64,000 bases of DNA from Echinostoma caproni. Its lineage: Eukaryota > Platyhelminthes > Trematoda > Plagiorchiida > Echinostomatidae. This document shows, piece by piece, positions 63,780 to 64,000 of this stretch. The position numbers were made by a program, and so were the translations under genes. Positions within the stretch are counted from its first letter, which is position 1; every line of letters begins with the position of its first letter. The stretch lies in the NCBI GenBank assembly GCA_900618425.1, contig UZAN01039748.1, forward strand, positions 51,430 through 115,429, read 5' to 3'. The notes under the pieces are model-generated. The model had not been told where the DNA came from, did no database searches, and saw only the letters and a list, made by a program, of their open reading frames with translations.

Positions 63780-64000
63780 TAGTTAGGTTATGAAAACTTC
63801 ACAAGCACTGATGATGTCACTTCGGCTGGTGATGAAACGTTCGCAAACAAATTGCCAAGCTCGGCGAACAGGCGAAATAGGTTATGAAAATCTCGAACCA
63901 AGTCATAACCCTGAAGGCTAGTGCGCAGATGTGCGAGTGCGATGCCTGCAACAAGCTCTCACAGATGGGTTGTGCTACATCGTGTGAATAGAAAATGAAA
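63780..64000 (+). repeat. Second copy of the composite repeat, cut by the window end
   Basis: GTCATAACCCTGAAGGC at 63902-63918 and the following GCCTGCAACAA, TTGTGCTACATCGTG and AGAAAATGAAA parallel 36913-37015. Upstream, ACTGATGATGTCACTTCGGC and GGTGATGAAACG (63808-63838) have the order CUGAUGA ... GAAA of a hammerhead core, with a stem II UCAC/GUGA slightly offset. Confidence 0.55.

Overview
The window is eukaryotic, AT-rich nuclear DNA, most likely from a parasitic flatworm (trematode). The evidence is one gene split into many exons with GT-AG introns of about 0.26 to 7.3 kb, decayed CR1/L2-type LINEs, Penelope-like element (PLE) endonuclease fragments with a GIY-YIG fold, and a tRNA-derived short repeat carrying a hammerhead-ribozyme core. 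Schistosomes are known for that last combination. The genus cannot be fixed by eye. There are no bacterial operons, rRNA genes, confident tRNA genes or CRISPR arrays.

The only intact host gene I can support is a LARGE-type bifunctional glycosyltransferase (GT8 xylosyltransferase plus GT49 glucuronyltransferase), + strand, 17104..50201. I assembled it as 14 coding exons. All junctions keep frame, and together they encode 748 residues, close to the 756 of human LARGE1. It has an N-terminal signal anchor, a DSD motif in the GT8 half and a DVD motif in the GT49 half. The start ATG lies 3 nt after a strong splice acceptor, which fits a spliced leader or a 5' UTR intron. A polyadenylation signal follows the stop at 50310.

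Layout: 1..17,100 is upstream sequence with one LINE reverse-transcriptase relic (about 2.74-3.10 kb) and a minus-strand hammerhead-bearing repeat (16,851-16,925) next to the first coding exon. 17.1-50.2 kb is the LARGE gene. Its introns hold a CR1 LINE with a TTTGAA tail (intron 1), a PLE fragment enclosed by 87-bp inverted repeats plus an opposite-strand PLE relic (intron 4), a 169-bp inverted-repeat MITE with a 24-bp perfect palindrome (intron 7), a SINE with A/B boxes and a hammerhead fold (intron 8), an L2/CR1-like LINE that keeps YADD (intron 10), and two short elements (intron 13), one of them a MITE with TA flanks. 50.3-64.0 kb is intergenic, with two more LINE relics (52.3-53.2 and 57.9-60.4 kb, the latter with a TTGAC tail), a PLE endonuclease relic at 63.4 kb, and a second copy of the composite repeat at the window end.

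The most interesting signals are the hammerhead-bearing repeats, whose stem I keeps pairing in two diverged copies, and the foldback element that encloses a PLE endonuclease tail and lies between perfect 13-bp direct repeats. All exon boundaries are read from splice consensus and family alignment from memory, without transcript data.
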